Assembly (NCBI RefSeq): GCF_001730315.1
Contig: NZ_MIKC01000034.1
Location: forward strand, 167,296-231,295
Length of the DNA stretch: 64,000 nt
Direction of reading: 5' to 3'
Origin: Enterococcus ureilyticus
GTDB taxonomy: Bacteria; Bacillota; Bacilli; Lactobacillales; Enterococcaceae
The notes under the pieces were generated by a model. The model ran no database searches. It saw nothing but the letters and a program-made list of their open reading frames with translations, and had not been told where the DNA came from. Both the position numbers and the translations under genes were made by a program. Below, piece by piece: positions 61,774 through 64,000 of the stretch. Within the stretch, counting starts at the first letter, position 1. Each line of letters starts with the position of its first letter.

Positions 61774-64000
61774 ATGAAAAAAAAAAATAAAAGTTTCGTA
61801 ACGATATTTATGATTTTTGAAATGATAATGGGAAATCTAGCACCAGTTGTTTCATTAGCTAGAAATGAAAATTCAAAAGTTAATGATACTGATTTGAAAA
61901 ATACTGTGACAGTTACGGATCAAAGCTTAGCAGATTGTAGAAGATTACTAGAAGGAGAAGCCTATTACACGTTACCATTAGCAGAAAAAGAACCTGTCGA
62001 TTTAGTTGTAATTCAAGATGCGAGCGGGAGTTTTGAAGAAAATTTTCCGAAATTGAAAGAAGCTATTAAAGAATTGTTACCAGAAATGCCGAGTCAAGAT
62101 AGAGTAATGCTGACTTCTTATCAAGGGGGACAATTTTATCAATTAGCAAATGGAAAGGTAATTGATAATTCACCAGGTGATTCACCAATAAATATTAAAA
62201 CTGTTACTCCTTTGACAGATGATAAAGAAGTATTTATGGATGGATACAACTCTATACGTCCTAAAGGTACGACACCGACAGCACTTGGACTGCAAGAAGC
62301 GTTAAACTCCTATAATAAGGCACATGGAGATTTATCGAAACGTAAAACCTATTTCTTATTAATTACGGATGGTGTTGCAAATGTTCAATTAGATGGGAAA
62401 ATTCATAAATTGAATAATGCTTTACTTGAGTATCCAGCGGGCATGTTTGGCGGCACAAGTGTTGAATATAGCAGTGACTATAAATCTGCTGCAGCTGAAG
62501 TGTTGGATTTGAATCAACAGATAAAGTCACAAGGATACACAATGATCAATGCTTTTTGGGAAAGTGTCAATCATCTTAGTGCGAGCAATTCTTACTATGA
62601 TCGATATAAAGAAATTGGTCCTTATGTTAAGGAAGAACTTGAAAAAGGGGCAAGTTCACCAGAAGATTTTATTGTAGGGAATACAATTGATGATTTCAAA
62701 AATCAAGTGAAAGAACTTTTGGAGCAAAAAATTCATCAAATGCCAGATGCAACTTCTTCATTGTTAATTAATGATAAATTTGATATACAATCAGTTTCTG
62801 CTACAGATCAAGATGGAAAGCAATTAGATACGAAAGTTAATGGTCAGACAATAAAAGTAGTTACACCAGGCACGTATACCGGAAGCGTTAAAATTAAGTA
62901 TCAGTTGAAAGAGAATGCACCAATTGATACAGAAACTATCGTTAGTTCTGGGAATTTAGTTCAAGGCGAAAGTAAAGTTGAATTTCCAGAAGCTTTAATA
63001 GAAGCAAACGAGCATGCTCATGATTGTGATATAAAACCAGTGAACCCAACAATTGAAAAAGATATTGAAGGAAAAAATCACTTAGAACTGACAAATCGTA
63101 CAGACGAATTCGAATGGCATATCAACGCACAATTTGGTAATGAAACAAGCCAATGGACCCAAGCGGCGCTTGTCGATCAAGTCAATGACTTACTTACGAT
63201 CAAAGACGTAAAAGTAGTAGATGAAACTGGAAAAGACGTAAGTGGGAATGGCCGTCTTACAACGGAAAAGAATAAGGTGCAGTTTACCCTAGCCAAAAAA
63301 GACGGAAGCTACAGTTACTTATCAGGTCATACGTACACAATGACCATCAAAACCACGATCAGTGAAGAAGCAACGGAGGAAGCTTTAGCGGCATACAGTA
63401 AAGAAAATGGGATCCCGAACCAAGCCGACTTAGTGTTTGGGGATGAAGGAGAGAGTATCCATTCAGAAAAACCAACGGTGACACCTCCGCCAGTGAACCC
63501 AACAATTGAAAAAGATATAGAAGGAAAAGAGCATTTAGAACTGACAAATCGTACAGACGAATTCGAATGGCATATCAACGCACAATTTGGTAATGAAACA
63601 AGCCAATGGACCCAAGCGGCGCTTGTCGATCAAGTCAATGACTTACTTACGATCAAAGACGTAAAAGTAGTAGATGAAACTGGAAAAGACGTAAGTGGGA
63701 ATGGCCGTCTTACAACGGAAAAGAATAAGGTGCAGTTTACCCTAGCCAAAAAAGACGGAAGCTACAGTTACTTATCAGGTCATACGTACACAATGACCAT
63801 CAAAACCACGATCAGTGAAGAAGCAACGGAGGAAGCTTTAGCGGCATACAGTAAAGAAAATGGGATCCCGAACCAAGCCGACTTAGTGTTTGGGGATGAA
63901 GGGGAGAGTATCCATTCAGAAAAACCAACGGTGACACCTCCGCCAGTGAACCCAACAATTGAAAAAGATATTGAAGGAAAAAATCACTTAGAACTGACGA
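61774..64000 (+). CDS. Large vWA-domain surface adhesin, 3' end missing
   Basis: The frame is open from the ATG at 61774 (AAAGGAG upstream) to the window end, at least 742 codons. It starts with a signal peptide (FVTIFMIFEMIMGNLAPVVS), then a von Willebrand A domain (about 70-330) with the metal-site motif DASGS at 82-86, a later Thr (GTTPTAL) and LLITDG. From residue 422 it consists of 151-residue repeats opening PVNPTIEKDIEG, with FEWHINAQFG, of the type seen in isopeptide-stabilised fimbrial and adhesin proteins. A wall-anchor motif would lie beyond the window. It is a probable tip or stalk adhesin binding host or cell-surface ligands. Confidence 0.88.
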   Translation, partial: MKKKNKSFVTIFMIFEMIMGNLAPVVSLARNENSKVNDTDLKNTVTVTDQSLADCRRLLEGEAYYTLPLAEKEPVDLVVIQDASGSFEENFPKLKEAIKELLPEMPSQDRVMLTSYQGGQFYQLANGKVIDNSPGDSPINIKTVTPLTDDKEVFMDGYNSIRPKGTTPTALGLQEALNSYNKAHGDLSKRKTYFLLITDGVANVQLDGKIHKLNNALLEYPAGMFGGTSVEYSSDYKSAAAEVLDLNQQIKSQGYTMINAFWESVNHLSASNSYYDRYKEIGPYVKEELEKGASSPEDFIVGNTIDDFKNQVKELLEQKIHQMPDATSSLLINDKFDIQSVSATDQDGKQLDTKVNGQTIKVVTPGTYTGSVKIKYQLKENAPIDTETIVSSGNLVQGESKVEFPEALIEANEHAHDCDIKPVNPTIEKDIEGKNHLELTNRTDEFEWHINAQFGNETSQWTQAALVDQVNDLLTIKDVKVVDETGKDVSGNGRLTTEKNKVQFTLAKKDGSYSYLSGHTYTMTIKTTISEEATEEALAAYSKENGIPNQADLVFGDEGESIHSEKPTVTPPPVNPTIEKDIEGKEHLELTNRTDEFEWHINAQFGNETSQWTQAALVDQVNDLLTIKDVKVVDETGKDVSGNGRLTTEKNKVQFTLAKKDGSYSYLSGHTYTMTIKTTISEEATEEALAAYSKENGIPNQADLVFGDEGESIHSEKPTVTPPPVNPTIEKDIEGKNHLELT
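63037..64000 (+). repeat. Near-identical 453-bp tandem repeats in the adhesin gene
   Basis: Units start at 63037, 63490 and 63943, always with CCAGTGAACCCAACAATTG, an exact 453-bp period (151 codons). Units 1 and 2 differ at only about five positions, four of them in the first 50 bases. Unit 3 runs off the window and begins like unit 1. Confidence 0.95.

Noticed and set aside
63327..63578. Minus-strand frames of 83 and 62 codons inside the adhesin repeats
   Set aside because: Antisense to a continuous plus-strand frame with vWA and repeat domains, and tied to the repeat unit.

Overview
The window is a low-GC Firmicutes chromosome segment that reads as an Enterococcus, close to but not necessarily E. 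faecalis. The signs are the cggR-gap-pgk-tpiA-eno glycolytic cluster, an Asp-type T-box ahead of hisS-aspS, a folB-folK-folE-xtp-folP folate operon, and a WxL/LPXTG surface-protein locus. I cannot fix the species from sequence alone. There are no rRNA or tRNA genes, no insertion sequences, no prophage and no CRISPR array.

Layout. 1-2411: 3' part of the RelA-type (p)ppGpp synthetase/hydrolase gene, then dtd. 2.7-4.4 kb: a carnitine/choline acyltransferase-family protein, unusual in bacteria, followed by a copy of a dispersed intergenic repeat. 4.8-8.7 kb: an aldo/keto reductase on the minus strand and the folate operon. 8.8-12.7 kb: T-box leader, about 370 bp of 142-145 bp tandem repeats, hisS and aspS. 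12.8-16.8 kb: an Asp-box (BNR) protein, a membrane protein, an ankyrin lipoprotein and YitT. 17-22.8 kb: CggR and the lower glycolysis genes. 23-31.6 kb: lipoproteins, aldehyde dehydrogenase, an XRE regulator, DUF975, and a block of DUF4822 lipoprotein, two-component system, FMN_bind-like lipoprotein and SHOCT protein. 31.7-35.3 kb: a UvrA-like ABC protein divergent from a WYL regulator. 35.4-38.1 kb: a transporter plus M20 amidohydrolase operon behind a Fur-like palindrome and a structured leader with a duplicated 35-nt element. 38-41.5 kb: small regulators and accessory genes. 41.9-45.3 kb: a phosphonate/phosphite-type ABC transporter ending in a decayed phosphatase gene. 46-48 kb: a TraX-family membrane protein and a CpcT/CpeT-like protein whose broken paralogue lies at 41.0-41.5 kb.

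48-60.2 kb is the most distinctive part. An Mga-like regulator diverges from a co-directional locus containing an orphan response regulator with Glu in place of the phosphoacceptor Asp, two tandem lectin-WxL proteins, a small LPXTG protein, two short WxL proteins, a WxL-interacting (DUF916-type) membrane protein, a further membrane protein, and a signal-peptidase-I homologue in which both catalytic residues are replaced. The products together suggest a secreted, wall-bound lectin complex with its own control and a chaperone-like pseudo-peptidase. An alpha carbonic anhydrase lipoprotein and the start of a large von Willebrand A-type adhesin, with near-identical 453-bp repeats running off the window, close the segment.

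Regulation visible in the sequence: CggR-type operator repeats in the cggR leader, the Asp T-box, 11-bp-spaced direct repeats of the kind OmpR-family regulators bind ahead of three envelope-protein genes, palindromes over the Mga-like promoter, and a 14-T tract in the divergent control region of the WxL locus.
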